Source: Nereocystis luetkeana (taxonomy: Eukaryota > Sar > Phaeophyceae > Laminariales > Laminariaceae). Taken from it: a stretch of DNA of 64,000 nt. The stretch covers positions 10,343,562 through 10,407,561 of the forward strand of contig JARUPZ010000020.1 of NCBI GenBank assembly GCA_031213475.1, given 5' to 3'. Each line of letters begins with the position of its first letter. The first letter of the stretch is position 1. Positions 1 through 11,195 of this stretch are shown here, piece after piece. Under the pieces are notes generated by a model that was given only the letters and a program-made list of their open reading frames with translations, was not told where the DNA came from and did not search any database. Both the position numbers and the translations under genes were made by a program.

Positions 1-690
1 GGGCTAGGGTTATGTTTCCCTCAGAGTACTCCTCGTCTCTTTCTTCTACACTACTGCTGTTCGGAGACCACTGTAGTAATCCAATGGCTTGAAAACTATC
101 ACGCATGGAGCTCACGAAAAACATTGTATGGCACATACGTTGTTCAGGGACGAGGGGCAAGCGCCGGCTTGCCGGCGCCTGCGCCGCCTCGCCGGGGTTT
201 GTTCCGGACATCAGGCGCACCTTCGAGGGGCAAGTGTCGGCCCGTCGACGTCGGCAACAGGACATGCACTGGATATACTCCAATCGACATCCACTGCTAG
301 CTGGTGAATCGGCACATCATTTGTTTTTTTACGTATCCCCACATGTTCTCAACAGTACAAGGCAGGTTGAGACACCAGCACGTAACGTATACGTATAGCG
401 TTACTCTGGGACGGTGGGCAACAAGGCACGCACCGGCATATACCCACCCTTGATCGAGAGGCTGTGGGACGGAAGGCAGCTTTATTCCTTGGTATGCGTT
501 AGTTCGCACATTTATGTTCGCTGAGGGCCGAGGGGCAAAAGCCGACGCGCTGGCGCCCGCCACAAGACGCGAACCGGCATGTATTTCGATTGGCATCGAC
601 TGCTCGCTACGAGTAGTGCACTCGCCCAGCATTAATAAAGTTTCCACGCATATTTAATGCGTTTTATCAGGTATGCCTGTTTCGTACAAA
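1..690. repeat. GC-rich degenerate repeats, no gene recognised
   Basis: No convincing coding region is seen. Related blocks occur at about 145-300, 410-440, 525-610 and again at 1,200-1,270. Each carries a variant of CGAGGGGCAA followed by GCCGAC or GCCGGC, then a GGCGCC core and a CGCACCGGCATAT-like end. Spacing is irregular, so this looks like an old dispersed or scrambled repeat rather than a clean tandem array. Open frames here are short and overlap on both strands, as expected of GC-rich repeat DNA. Confidence 0.45.
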
Positions 691-1130
691 TATGCAAGAG
701 CGGGAGCGGGCGACCGATGGCGCGACCGACCGAGCGACGGCAAGCAACGACGGCGGCCCAAGGTCGCCCAACTATCTACGGAGCGACCGAGCGAGCGATC
801 GAGCCGGCGGCGCCAGCAAAAACCGAGCGAACAGAGGATTGACGATCGAGCGATTGGCCGATCGATCGTTGAAACGACGAAAAGCGATGGCCCACTAACG
901 ACGGAACGACCGACGGAGTGACCGACGGAGTGACCGACGAAACGACGGCGAGCTACGACGGCGGCCCGAGGTCGCCCAGCTAACTACGGAGCGACGATGT
1001 CGAGCGACGGCGCGATCGACGATGTCGAGCGACGGCGCGATCGACAAGCGAGCGAGCGAATGAACAAATCGACGAAAGTGGCGGGCGACTACGGGCGGCG
1101 CGATCGACCGAGCGACGGCAGGCGACAAAG
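690..1130. repeat. Degenerate GACCGAGCGACGG satellite-like tract
   Basis: Short words such as CGACCGAGCGA, GAGCGACGG and CGATCGA recur every 8-20 bases for about 440 bp. A near-exact 24-bp duplication (GATGTCGAGCGACGGC...) lies around 995-1,042. All six frames are open over stretches and read as Arg/Asp/Ser-rich shadows, which is a property of the repeat and not evidence of a gene. Confidence 0.6.
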
Positions 1131-1645
1131 TACCCGTGCTGCTGTGCGTTGCCTATTATACTCCAGATTTGCGTCAACTCGCATACGCATCCTCCTTGAC
1201 ACGGCAGAGGGACAAGGGCCGACAACCGCCGGCGCCAGCCACGAGATGTGCACCAGCGCATATTCCAAACAACAACGACCGCGAGTTGGCGCACTGGCCC
1301 GGCATTCACTACGTTGAAGGTATCCTCAATGTGCGTCCTCAGGTATGGAGGGTGCCAGAGGCTCTCTCAGAGACGCTCCTACTGCATACTCCGTACCCTC
1401 TAAATCGAGGAGTGGCCGCGCCCACCCTTCCCGCGGTTCCCTTTGCCGGCGGGTCCATTGCGGCGATCGTTTCCACCACGTACCTCGAAACACCCCCACC
1501 TTCCACCTTCAGTGCGCCGGTGAGAACCACCTCCACCCCCACCGCTGCTGCTGGCGCTGCCACCTGAGTCACCCCTCCCAGGTTGCGGCTGGGGCTCCAG
1601 GTGCAAAGCTCTTATGCATGATGATATGATATGTTCCGGTCAAGT
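1130..1645. other. No gene recognised
   Basis: Unique-looking sequence after the satellite tract. It contains one more block of the GCCGGCGCCAGCC repeat near 1,220-1,270. Open frames on both strands are proline- or glycine-rich composition artefacts. It could be the 5' part of the LINE fragment that follows, but I found no matching segment in the near-full LINE copy. Confidence 0.3.
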
Positions 1646-2130
1646 CTATGCGCTTCCTGGGGATGAAGGAGCCCCTAATATAGCTTCGAGATGCCTCTGC
1701 TGCGAAGCGACGGATGTCAACACGCGTCACTCGCGCACATGCCACCGAGCAGGCGAGCAGGTAAACCAGAATTTATCAGCCGCTACTCCACGCGCTGTCC
1801 AGCATCTTCAAGCGGTTGTTCATCCGCCATCAAGAAGAAAACGGAGCGCCCATTAACGTAGACGGGAACCTCCGCGTGGATAAAGTGAGAGAGAGGCCTC
1901 CTAGACGCTGTTCCGTCAGAGCACAGCAACGAGACGGTACCCCTCGGCGACACGCATGCAAACATCCAAGCGAGGGTCTACATGCGGGCTGGCAGCGCTG
2001 ATCGAGACGAGCAGCTGCCTCCTATTCTGAGGCACGAAAGCACAACAACCTCTACGCTCGTTTAGGGCAGGTGCCCTGCGACGAGCGCAGACATAAACTT
2101 GTCCCCCTTACAGCCTTTACGGCTACCGAG
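1645..2130 (+). mobile_element. LINE C-terminal fragment (same family as 7,563-12,830)
   Basis: The translation contains CCEATDVNTRHSRTCHR, closely matching CCEATDVTTRQARTCHR at the C-terminus of the minus-strand LINE at 8,400-8,470. The match continues through the SPRAVQHLQAVVHPPS-like stretch and the segment encoding a conserved CDERRHKL-like motif near 2,080. The motif is a CxxC...HxxxC zinc-knuckle-like arrangement. The piece is a 5'-truncated dead copy: the match shifts frame several times and only about 480 bp survive. Its right edge abuts the copia fossil. Confidence 0.75.
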
Positions 2131-2139
2131 GCGACCGCA

Positions 2140-5100
2140 GTAGTACGGAACTGCCTGCGCTGTACTCGCCCTGGGGCAACTGCCCAACAAGTATGCAATT
2201 AATACCAACGGCCTCCATTGCGCTGCTGGACACTCTCACGAGGTCCTACTCCGCAAAACCACGAAGTAGCAAGGAATTGCCCTCGAGGGAGAGCTGCTGG
2301 ATTGCAGAGGGTGCTCCGTGACGAAGGGTCTCCGCAAAGGTATCAAGCAGCCCAAGCACGCACGAGCAGATAAGAAGCTCGGGAGGATTTTCGTGGACTT
2401 TAAGTGGATCTAACTTGGTGAAGTCTCTCGGGAGGAAGCGGTATATACTCTCTTCATGCGCGACGATTTTTCACGGCATACGTGGGTATACGCTACGCGC
2501 CACAAGTCGGACGCCGCGGAGTTGTTTGAGCATTTCCTCGCGGATTATCGCGCAGACGGTATCCCCTCTAAGGTGGCAATTGCCCTATCTAAAGGGGATG
2601 GTCAATTCCGCGGGGGGAACTTTGGAGACCTGTGTAGATTACGAGGGGTCAAGCAGGAATTCACGACGTTCGACAGCCCCCAATTCAATGGGGTAGCATA
2701 GTGCGCGCTAGGTCTGATTGAGACGGCCGCAATGTACGGCCGAATCCAGGCTCCAGAGCTTTTTCCCGGCGCGGAACTCCCACTCACTGTATCGTTGTTG
2801 GCGGAAGCGCCCCACTGGGCGTGTGACACCTTGAACCCTACAGCAACGATAGCTAACCCAGAGAGAAAGTAGTCGCATAAAATGTGGAATTGTAGCTCCC
2901 CCCCAGTAGTATTGCTACCTTTCTTCTAGTCTGGCTACCGTGAGGTGAAGAGAGAAAACGAGTCACAGGCGAAAGCACGCGAGTGTTTTCACCTTGACCC
3001 TGCACCCAATTACCCCCGAGACTCAGTGTAAGTACTGACGAGGCAACGCCCACTGCTACTAACGCGAAATGTCACCGGGCAACGCGTGTCGCCTGCACCA
3101 CCTGTACCTGCCCAGGCGAATGACTCCCTGTCTACGGAAGGGGAGAGGGGTCCGAGGCAGACGACGTGAGCAGGTCGGATCCAGGTGCTGGCGGGGTGAT
3201 GGATGAGCTGGGAGACGGTCTGGCTCACTTCAACGACCTCGAGGTGACGTGGGGTTTTGATCTCGACGCGCTTCTGCAGGAGCGCGCACAGCAGGCACCT
3301 GCCGCCGTCGAGGTCGGCTACGGGATAGACGAGAGGATGGATTCGTCTCAAGAGGGTGCGGTTGGCGTTTCCTCGGCCCTGCGAGGGAGGGTCCAAATAC
3401 CCGAGACGATGGGTTCGTTTCAAGGGGGAGCGACGTGGACGCCTCCTCGGCTCCGATGGAGAGGGTCGAAACAGCGGAGACGATGGGCTCGTCTCAAGGG
3501 GACGCCGTGGACGCCTCCTCGGTCCCGGCCGGGAGGGCCGAAAGCGACCCGGGCGCAGCATCAGCCTCCGACACAGGCCGAGGGAACGGTGAGGATAATT
3601 CCGCGGTCCTGTCAGGGAGGCCAGCACACGAGCTCAGTAGCTGGGGACGGCTCCCCCTGACAGTACGGGGCCGGACCCGGGGTCAGAGCCAACGCTTCGA
3701 GGGTGAAGCTGTTGTGCACCAGCTAAGGAGGGACGATGAAGACGCAGTCGCGCTGCTTGCGGCAGCGTACGAGTGGTGGACGAAGGCTGGGAGTATCCTG
3801 AATCGTACATCCTGGACGACGGAGGACGCAGTGGCCTTGATGGCCGGAGGACCTGCGGTGGGGAATAAAGGGGGATTGAGCGTGTGCATGCCGAGTGGTT
3901 TTCCGAGACAGACGTAGAAACGCCCTCGCAGTCCGTAGTAGATGTAGAGCGCTCCCAATATAAAGCGTCGCGGCACGAGGCCATGAAAATTTAGTTGAAC
4001 GGTCACAAAAAGACCGGTACGTACGAAGCTGCGACACCGCCGCAAGGGCGGAAATCGGTAGGTGCGAAGTGGGTGTTTACCTACAAGACAGACAAGGACG
4101 GCCTGATAGTAAAGACACAGGCCAGACTCATGGCTTCAAGGGTTTTAGCCAGGTGCAGGATGCAGACTACCTTCAAACGTTTGCACCAACTCCCTCGTCA
4201 GCGTTAGTTAAAATTCTGGCGGATATTTTCAAGGAATATGGTTTAAAGAGTTTCCATTCAGACGTTGCACAAGCTTTTGTTCGCACGAAACTCGACGCCG
4301 AGATATATACTTCGCATGAAACTACCTGGTGCGTGTGGTGACATGTCAGGACAGATCGTCCGCCTAAACAGATCACTTTATGATCTAAAGCAGAGTGGAC
4401 GGCAGTGGGCCGGATCATTGGTAGATATCGTGGTAAAGTACGGTATGGAGTAGTGTAAGTCTGACCCGTGTGTGTTTCGCATGGTTGTGGGCGGCAAGGT
4501 GGAACCGATCATGACCGTCCATGTAGATGACATCGTGATCGCTGGATCGGACGAGACATGCATATACTTCCATACCGCACTAGTTACGAAATTCCTCGGC
4601 GAATATCCTCGGCGAACTGAGTTGGTGCACTGGTTGCGCATTTAAACGTGAGTGGGGGTTGGAGATCACGCAGAAGGCGTTTATTGAGAGCACGCTGAAT
4701 CGTTTTGGCTTTAACTCATCCTCTGACATCCCGACCTCCGGTGTGGAACTAGGTCCAAGAGAGGAGGGCGAACTTGGAGGAGACTGGCGGTACAGGGAGG
4801 CTGTGGGTAGCTTGTTGTGGCTGTCGACCATGACGAGGCCGGTCATTTCAAACGCCGTGCGCTGTTGCGCGCCACTCCCGCAACCTTACGGAGGGGCACT
4901 GGAAGGTAGTTTTGAATACTATGGCATACCTTCACGGGACCAGGTTTTGGACATTGACTTTTGTGCGGAGCTCGAGATGGGATTTGACTGCGTGTAGTGA
5001 TGCTGATTATGCTGGTAAGTCGAGCGATAGGCGCTCGGTATCGGGGACGGTAATTGCCCTGGGGGGTACGGCCGTCAGTTGGACACGTAGCACGCAGGGG

Positions 5101-5400
5101 CGTGTTACGTTGTCCACAGCAGAAGCAGAGCATGTCGCCCGTGAAGGGGTGAAGAACGATCTGTTTATGGGTGCAGTGTTGTCGTTTACTTGTCCAAAGC
5201 GGGTCATGAGTAACCAGGTGGCCACAGCGTTGGCTGAGAGCCCTCTCAGTTCTGCTCGGAGCAAGCATATCGACGCGCGCTTTACTTTTTGTCAGAGAGC
5301 TACTTCGGGCCAAGGAGATCGGCATTCAATTAATATCTTTGGGAGAGCTTCACGCGGATATTTTGACGAAATGCCTTGCTGCGACCCTGTAAGGACGATT
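2140..5400 (+). mobile_element. Ty1/copia LTR retrotransposon fossil (pol region)
   Basis: Parts in order: GAG-pre-integrase and zinc-binding region about 2,190-2,420; integrase core about 2,400-2,850 (DDFSRHTWVY and FDSPQFNGVA are recognisable); a variable acidic linker about 2,860-3,990; reverse transcriptase about 4,000-4,900 (GAKWVFTYKTD, HVDDIVIAG); RNase H about 4,950-5,370 (SDADYAGKSSDRRS, STAEAEHVA). The order integrase before RT is the copia arrangement. The element is broken, with on the order of ten interruptions, and no gag-like sequence or pair of LTRs was identified. Its 5' side abuts the LINE fragment. The level of decay suggests an old insertion. Confidence 0.85.
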
Positions 5401-6600
5401 TTAACGAGGAGTATTTCTCAGTTTTTCCAGTATTTTCCCAATTTTTGTTTCGTGAAAAGTCGAAAACTCCAACCCCGAAAAAAGACGTCTTGAAGTTTTT
5501 TCAAGCTTTTCAGGAAATTCAGGTACCAGGCTGTTGAGGATCGGGTAGCCCCACCGCTCGAGCTGTACCACTACTCGCGAGCGCACAAGGCTCGCAAGAG
5601 TCGTTCACAAGGTCGTTGGCAAGTCATGGACGAACGCAGAAGGCGCAAATAGCTTTCAGGGCTCTCGTGGCCGAGTTGACAAGGTGATCGCAGCGAGGTG
5701 GCCGACCGACTACTGAGGAGCTCGGTGAGAGCAATAGCCGAGACTTTGTCGCGTTGGGCGTTGTAGCGTGACAAGTTGGTGATGGATTTCACTCCCCAAG
5801 GCACCGACACTTGCCGACGAGTCAGGCCGATGACAGTAGAACCACCGCACGGATGGCTTCCGCGAGCGCAGCTGCTATAGTGACGGTTCTGTGTCGGGTG
5901 GACGATTATTTCGCGAGCCAACTGAGGCACGGACTCGACAAGATTCAGCCCTCGCTGAATTTGATGAAACTGCCGAAATTTCAGGAAGAAACGAAATACG
6001 ATTCGTGTCGTTTACATGGACCCTAAGCCTCACCGTAGCTTCTTATTGGACCTGCCTTTGGAGGGTGGGTGAGGGGGTATGAGCAATATTCGATGAGTAC
6101 CATGTTTGAGTGATGCGAGGAATGATTTGTCAGGTCACCACCCTGCGCTACTTCGAGGGGCATGGGAGTAGGGCACCACTTGACATTTTATTTTCTGGCT
6201 ATGCTCATCGTTTGGAATGCGGCCACTGTTTCAATTGCAATGGTTTGGGGTAGATGTGTTATACAGGATATTTGCGACTCGGTGGCCGAGTTCCCTCCTG
6301 CGGGACTGTCGTTGGCTGTTCTTGGGTCTTACCATTTCTTGAACGTCAATTTGGTCTCGTCACTGCAATGAAGAGCCAGGGAGGCTGTTCGTTTGGATCG
6401 TTCCATCAACGACAGTTACAAGCTGTAGAGGATTGGGTATATCTTCGCAGGCGTTAAAATGATTTTTACCGTGTGGTCATGAGAGAAGTTCAAGCTTTCT
6501 GCTTCGCTATCTCTCTCCTTCTCTGTCCTCTAGACTACAAAAATATCACCAAACCACGTGGTGGTCAGGGCATCCAGGCTTGGACTCGACGAATATCTAT
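5400..6600. other. No gene recognised
   Basis: A T-rich stretch at 5,400-5,530 follows the copia pol region. It is followed by about 1 kb of unassigned sequence with overlapping short frames on both strands. The minus frame across 5,571-5,930 is open for 119 codons but shows no motif I know. No repeat partner elsewhere in the window was found. Confidence 0.35.
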
Positions 6601-6925
6601 AGCCAAAGAAGGCGTCTGTAGGGAACATCTTTTTCAGGTCATACCAGGTATCAGTGACCATCCAGGTCGCAATCTCGCACCGGATGCACGGACACACGCT
6701 CGCACTGCGAGACCGCCAGGCCACCTGGCCGCCAGGGGGAGAGTGGAGAAGGAGGGAAGATTGTTTTGTATGGCGTGGGGTTGGGATGTAGATGCGGAGT
6801 AGGACGCACGGCGAACAGACATATCACTGTGTAACCCAAGGGGAGCAAAATTCATTGGATGAGTAAGTCAGCTTTTTCATTGTGAATGAATAATGCCCTG
6901 CATATAGTTGGAAGGCAAAGCAAAT
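6600..6925 (+). mobile_element. LINE 3' end, plus-strand copy
   Basis: Encodes the C-terminal GVCREHLFQ segment, which matches GVCKEHIFQ of the minus-strand LINE near 7,900. It continues through a 3' UTR that is the inverted partner of 7,563-7,930. Shared landmarks include the CGCCAGGGGGAGA stretch, the GTAGATGCAGAGTAGGACGCA-like stretch and the end GGAAGGCAAA followed by an AAATAAT tail. It is a 5'-truncated insertion of the same family in opposite orientation, about 640 bp from the other 3' end. Confidence 0.75.
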
Positions 6926-7562
6926 AATACTGAGGGATTCATATCCTGTCTAGTGCAGGACGCGCGATCGAAATATCACAGACAGCTTGCACAGGTGAGT
7001 TTCGACGAAATCCTCAATCGCACACCCATGTCACAGCTGATGTTTCATTTTGGGCTGTTGCCAAAATCAGGTGTACCTAATCCATTTCGATCGAAATCAG
7101 GTACCTACTAAAACCAAGTAGAAAACGCGCTACACGAGCGGTGTTTCGTCCATGAAAACCCATGAATGTTTGTTTTGCGCCTGAACATTGAGCGTGTGAC
7201 CTCCAAAATCTGAATTGTATAGTTTCCTTTAGGGTACTTGTCTAGGTACCACAAACTCCACTTGGACCTTGCAGAGGTTCACCAGGCTTCGTTTGTTTCG
7301 CCACGGTGGGAGCGCCAAAAATATTTGTTCCGCCCCCCCCCCCCCACCCCGTTACCAGCTTTAAAGATTCTTGCAAATTCTCGCCGAACCACCTGCTCGG
7401 CACGACATTATTTTGCCTTACCAAACCTGAGTCCACCCCGACGCCGGGTGGGGCAGACGAACTGCCATGAGTGTCCACGGTGCAGTAACATCACTCCTCT
7501 AACCATAGAAAACAGCAGAGTACACATCATGGCAAACTTAGAAGCACATCGTTTTTATTAAT
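6926..7562. other. Spacer between two inverted LINE 3' ends
   Basis: About 640 bp with no recognisable gene. It holds a small inverted arrangement around 7,069-7,108, where ATCAGGTGTACCTAATC and AAATCAGGTACC flank a CGATCGAAAT core, and a C-rich tract at 7,333-7,351. Confidence 0.4.
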
Positions 7563-8365
7563 ATTATTTGCCTTCCGACAATATGCAGGGCGTTATTCAT
7601 TCAAAATGAAAAAACTGACATAATTCGTCGTATACCACCAACTTCATCCAACCAATTTTCCTTCCCTGCGTATACTCAATTGCACACGCACTACCACCAT
7701 TTACCGAGATAGTTTACCTACTATGCATCTTTACGCCATGCGTCCTACTCTGCATCTACATTCCACCCCCTACGCCATGGGAAGTAGTCCTCCCTCCTCC
7801 TCCCTTCTCCCCCTGGCGGCCTAGCGGCCTCGCAGGGCGAGCTTATATCGGTGCACCCGGTGCTATATCGCGACCTGGGTGGCCACCGCTATGCCCTGGA
7901 AAATATGCTCCTTACAAACCCCGTTTCTAGTTACAGATCCCCCGTCCGTTCCTCCGACGATGCTCGCCGCGAGTTGGTCGATGGAATCGCTACCTTCCTT
8001 CCCGAGGCGTCCAAAGCTTTCCACCGCGAGGGTGACAAGTTTATGGCTGCGCGTCGAAGGACACTTGTCCTGCACGAGCGTAGTGGTTGCGCTTTCGCGC
8101 CTCAGAAGTGGAGGCAAGCTGATCCGTCTCGATCAGCGCTGCCAGCCCGCATGTGAACTCTCGCTTGGGGGTCTGCATGCGTGATGTCGAGGAGTATCGC
8201 CTTGTTGCGGTACTCTGACGACGTAGCGTCTCGGAGGCCTCCCCTCTCGATCACTATATCCATGCGGAGGCTTCTGTCGGCGTTGAAGGGCGCTCCGCTT
8301 TCCATTTGATGGCGGATGGACAACCGCTTGAAGGTGCGGGACAGCGCGTGGACTAGCGGCTGATG

Positions 8366-9790
8366 CTAGTTTACCTGCGCGCCTGCTCGGTGGCATGTGC
8401 GCGCTTGACGCGTGGTGACATCCGTCGCTTCGCAGCAGGGGCACCTCGCCGCTATGGGCTCCTCCATTCCCAGGAAGCGCCGTCCCATAGACACGAACTC
8501 CGAAGCCGGTACGATCCGTGCCGTGTTCACAGGTCTTGCCCTCAACCAGGCGACAGCGCCTGGCCCCGATAGACTCCGTTGCCGAGCCTTGGCAATATCT
8601 CTGGTTTCGATTCCCCCGAGCACGTCGTTCCGATCCGACGGGCCTGCTGCCTCGGGGAGCTGGTCCAGAGAAGCAACGTACCGTTGGTACCGTACCCGGT
8701 TTACCCGCTGCCCCAGCTTGTGCTGCTCCTTGTGGGAGCTGATCGTTAGGGCGTCATGTGCCGGCAGTACCTCCACATCATACTGCCCTGAGACTCCTTC
8801 CTCGTTCGCGCGGAACGCCTTGTTCCGCCAGCTTTCCGGGACCACGTTCGCCATTGCCTCCTCCGATGCCCCATGGATGTCGCGAAGGTCCCTGACGCTA
8901 CTCCATATGCGGCGAACGAGGTCCGAATTGAGCAACTTCCTTCGGACTTTTTCCCTCATTGGACCAGAGAGGTCAGCAAGGACCTCTGGCACCGTCGCCA
9001 CCAAGCTCCTGATGGACGCTGACATTCTCCTTGATTCAGGCGACGACAGTCCAACCCCCCGGCCCCTGTGGACTCCTTGATTCAGGCGACGACAGTCCAA
9101 CCCCCCGGCCCCTGTGGAGAGGCTCGCCTGCGCTTTCTGGCGGGGCTGTAGCCTCAACCGGTTCGCCGGGCATCCGTCCGCAAAGAACGGCGATTCGTCC
9201 GCTATCCCTGGAAGCTCGAGAAGGCGCTCGAGCATCCACATTGCGCTAGTGTCTGTCCACTGACTCGCGGGTAGTGACAGCTCCAGGTCCATTACCCGCT
9301 CAATGTAGGAGGTTCGCTGCACCATTGAACTGGTGGCGATGAGGTTCGCCGACTGTTTGTCGGGCATACGCGGCAGGATGCGCGCGAGTTGCTTTGCTCC
9401 CCCATCTCGGACTATCTCCACGGCGCTGTTCACCGCGAATGCATCAGTGCCTACGGGCACGCCAACCATCTTTACCTCACCCCCTTCCGCAATTCGAACA
9501 CCGATGCCCCCCAGAAATGCTATCTCTTCCGACGTAGGTACATGCCCTTTTGGAGGCAAAGTAACCATCTTTCTGGGGTTAATGGTAATTCCTATTTCAC
9601 ACAGCTCGTGCTGGAGAAAGGGCACTACTCTCATCGTGCCCGGTGTGATCTCGGACATACCGATGCTGATGTCATCGAGGTAGGCAAAGGCTTCAATAAA
9701 CCGGGGTTCGAACTCCTCACGGACCCGCTTGAGTCTCGGCAGCAGTGGTATGCAGAACAGCGCCGGGCCCATGGCATCCCCTTGCTGCAC
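8366..9790 (-). CDS. LINE reverse transcriptase, C-terminal open segment
   Basis: A 474-codon open frame inside the LINE. It starts in the QQGDAMGPALF motif (RT motif 4 region), has AYLDDIS as the active-site box about 36 residues in, a conserved thumb-like region (PPKGHVPTSEEIAFLG, GVPVGTDAF), a long helical stretch and the terminal CxxC...H...C cluster. The Met is internal to the polyprotein and is not a true start; the upstream part lies in another frame at 9,800-10,530. Family membership rests on the RT motifs; the exact LINE clade is not determined. Confidence 0.7.
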   Translation of the reverse strand: MQQGDAMGPALFCIPLLPRLKRVREEFEPRFIEAFAYLDDISIGMSEITPGTMRVVPFLQHELCEIGITINPRKMVTLPPKGHVPTSEEIAFLGGIGVRIAEGGEVKMVGVPVGTDAFAVNSAVEIVRDGGAKQLARILPRMPDKQSANLIATSSMVQRTSYIERVMDLELSLPASQWTDTSAMWMLERLLELPGIADESPFFADGCPANRLRLQPRQKAQASLSTGAGGLDCRRLNQGVHRGRGVGLSSPESRRMSASIRSLVATVPEVLADLSGPMREKVRRKLLNSDLVRRIWSSVRDLRDIHGASEEAMANVVPESWRNKAFRANEEGVSGQYDVEVLPAHDALTISSHKEQHKLGQRVNRVRYQRYVASLDQLPEAAGPSDRNDVLGGIETRDIAKARQRSLSGPGAVAWLRARPVNTARIVPASEFVSMGRRFLGMEEPIAARCPCCEATDVTTRQARTCHRAGAQVN

Positions 9791-9799
9791 TCCACTGGA

Positions 9800-11195
9800 A
9801 CAGTCAATTTACGCCGCCCCCCCGAACCCATCTGGAAGAACGTAGGGGCGGGCCTCTCGCCGTAGCATTTAACACTGAACGGCGTGAGCGCGACGCAAGT
9901 GGCCGCGTCGCAAGTGGCCGCCTCGGCAAGTACTGCCGTTCGCTTCACAGTATTGAAGGCGTTGGAACAGTCAGTTAGGATGAGCCAGCTTCTTGCCTCA
10001 TGGTGCGCCCGGGCGCGTAGAGCTACCTGCTCCACCCCCCCTCGAACCCCTACCCCAAACTGCCTTGCCTCACGATTAATCTCTTCCAGCCGTGGCCGCC
10101 ACTGCCGCATAGCCCCGGCTGCGAGAAGACGTCTCCATGTCATACCTACACATACGGGGCGGCCTTTTCCCCCCAAGGCAGTGAGGTTGGACTGCAAGAA
10201 GAGCTGCCAGAACTCCGGCGGGAATGCACCGGGGTCGTCGAAGATCCGCCTCCAAAAGGCCTCGATGCTAGCTGCAAACTTCTCGCGACCGAAGCCGGTC
10301 CTGATGATCGACTGCAGGCGTGAGAAGCGTAGACCGTCACTCCCCGCGCCTGATAACGCATTTCGGGTTTGATGACGTCGAGGGCCACCTGCGAATCGGA
10401 CTCTTGCTCTGCACGCCAGTTGGGAACGCTCCCTTCCTCCGGTTCCGTGGGGCTTGCTGCCACCGTTGCCGCTGCCGACTCGGAGATGGAGGCACGGTCT
10501 TTCCCCGGGAATTTGAATTTCACCCACTCCCATGTCACCTCGTCACCGGGCGCTCGCGCTTCCGCGAGAAGACCGCGTGCTGCCACTGACACCCCGCCCG
10601 AGTGGCGACAGGCTGACGACGCTCTATCGTACTTAGCCGCGTCGGTAGCTTCGTAGCTTGGGCCCCTGAGCCTTGTCGAAGCTCGGCTGGTGTACTCCAT
10701 CAACCACGGGAGAATAAGCGTGATGTTACCACGTTCGACGGACGCAAATCTCTCCCGTCGCTTCACGCGGCTGTCCTGCGAGTGTAGCAGTGCTGGCACG
10801 ATGCACCACAGCTTGATGGCCCTCAGGAGCGAACTCGGCGTCTCGGAGTGTCTGTTTGGCCGATACGCTCCGAGGGCGTGGTTCAGGAAACCGAGCACGT
10901 GGGTGAGAAGCTTGGCGTGGAAAGTAGCTAGCCCCGGCTGCACCTTAGCAACGGGGATGAAACGTTGTTGGAAATGTTCAAGATAAACATCATCGAGTGG
11001 CCCTGCTATTCCTAACGAATTCTGGTCCCACGGGTAGCAAAGCTCTTCCCTCCGTTCATCGTAGATGTTGTCCGGCCTTCCTCCAAGTCCTTCGACCGTA
11101 ACACGGAGTCCAGGATCAGCCTGACGTGCTGCCTCCAGCGATTCCCGTTTCCCATGGCGGGCTGCGCACCCTCGTGTAGCGCAAATGACTTGCAC
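9800..11195 (-). pseudogene. LINE polyprotein, region before the RT active site
   Basis: Two overlapping minus frames carry the region. The downstream one (about 9,800-10,360) has FSRLQSI, FPPEFWQLF, GRPVCVGMTWRRLLAAGAMRQ and the RT motif LTDCSNAFNT, whose aspartate is the first catalytic residue. The upstream one (10,390-11,195) has a region beginning RREELCYPWD and containing FKFPGKD just before the frame change near 10,500. The frame break makes the copy non-functional. Function before RT motif 1 is unknown. Confidence 0.6.
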
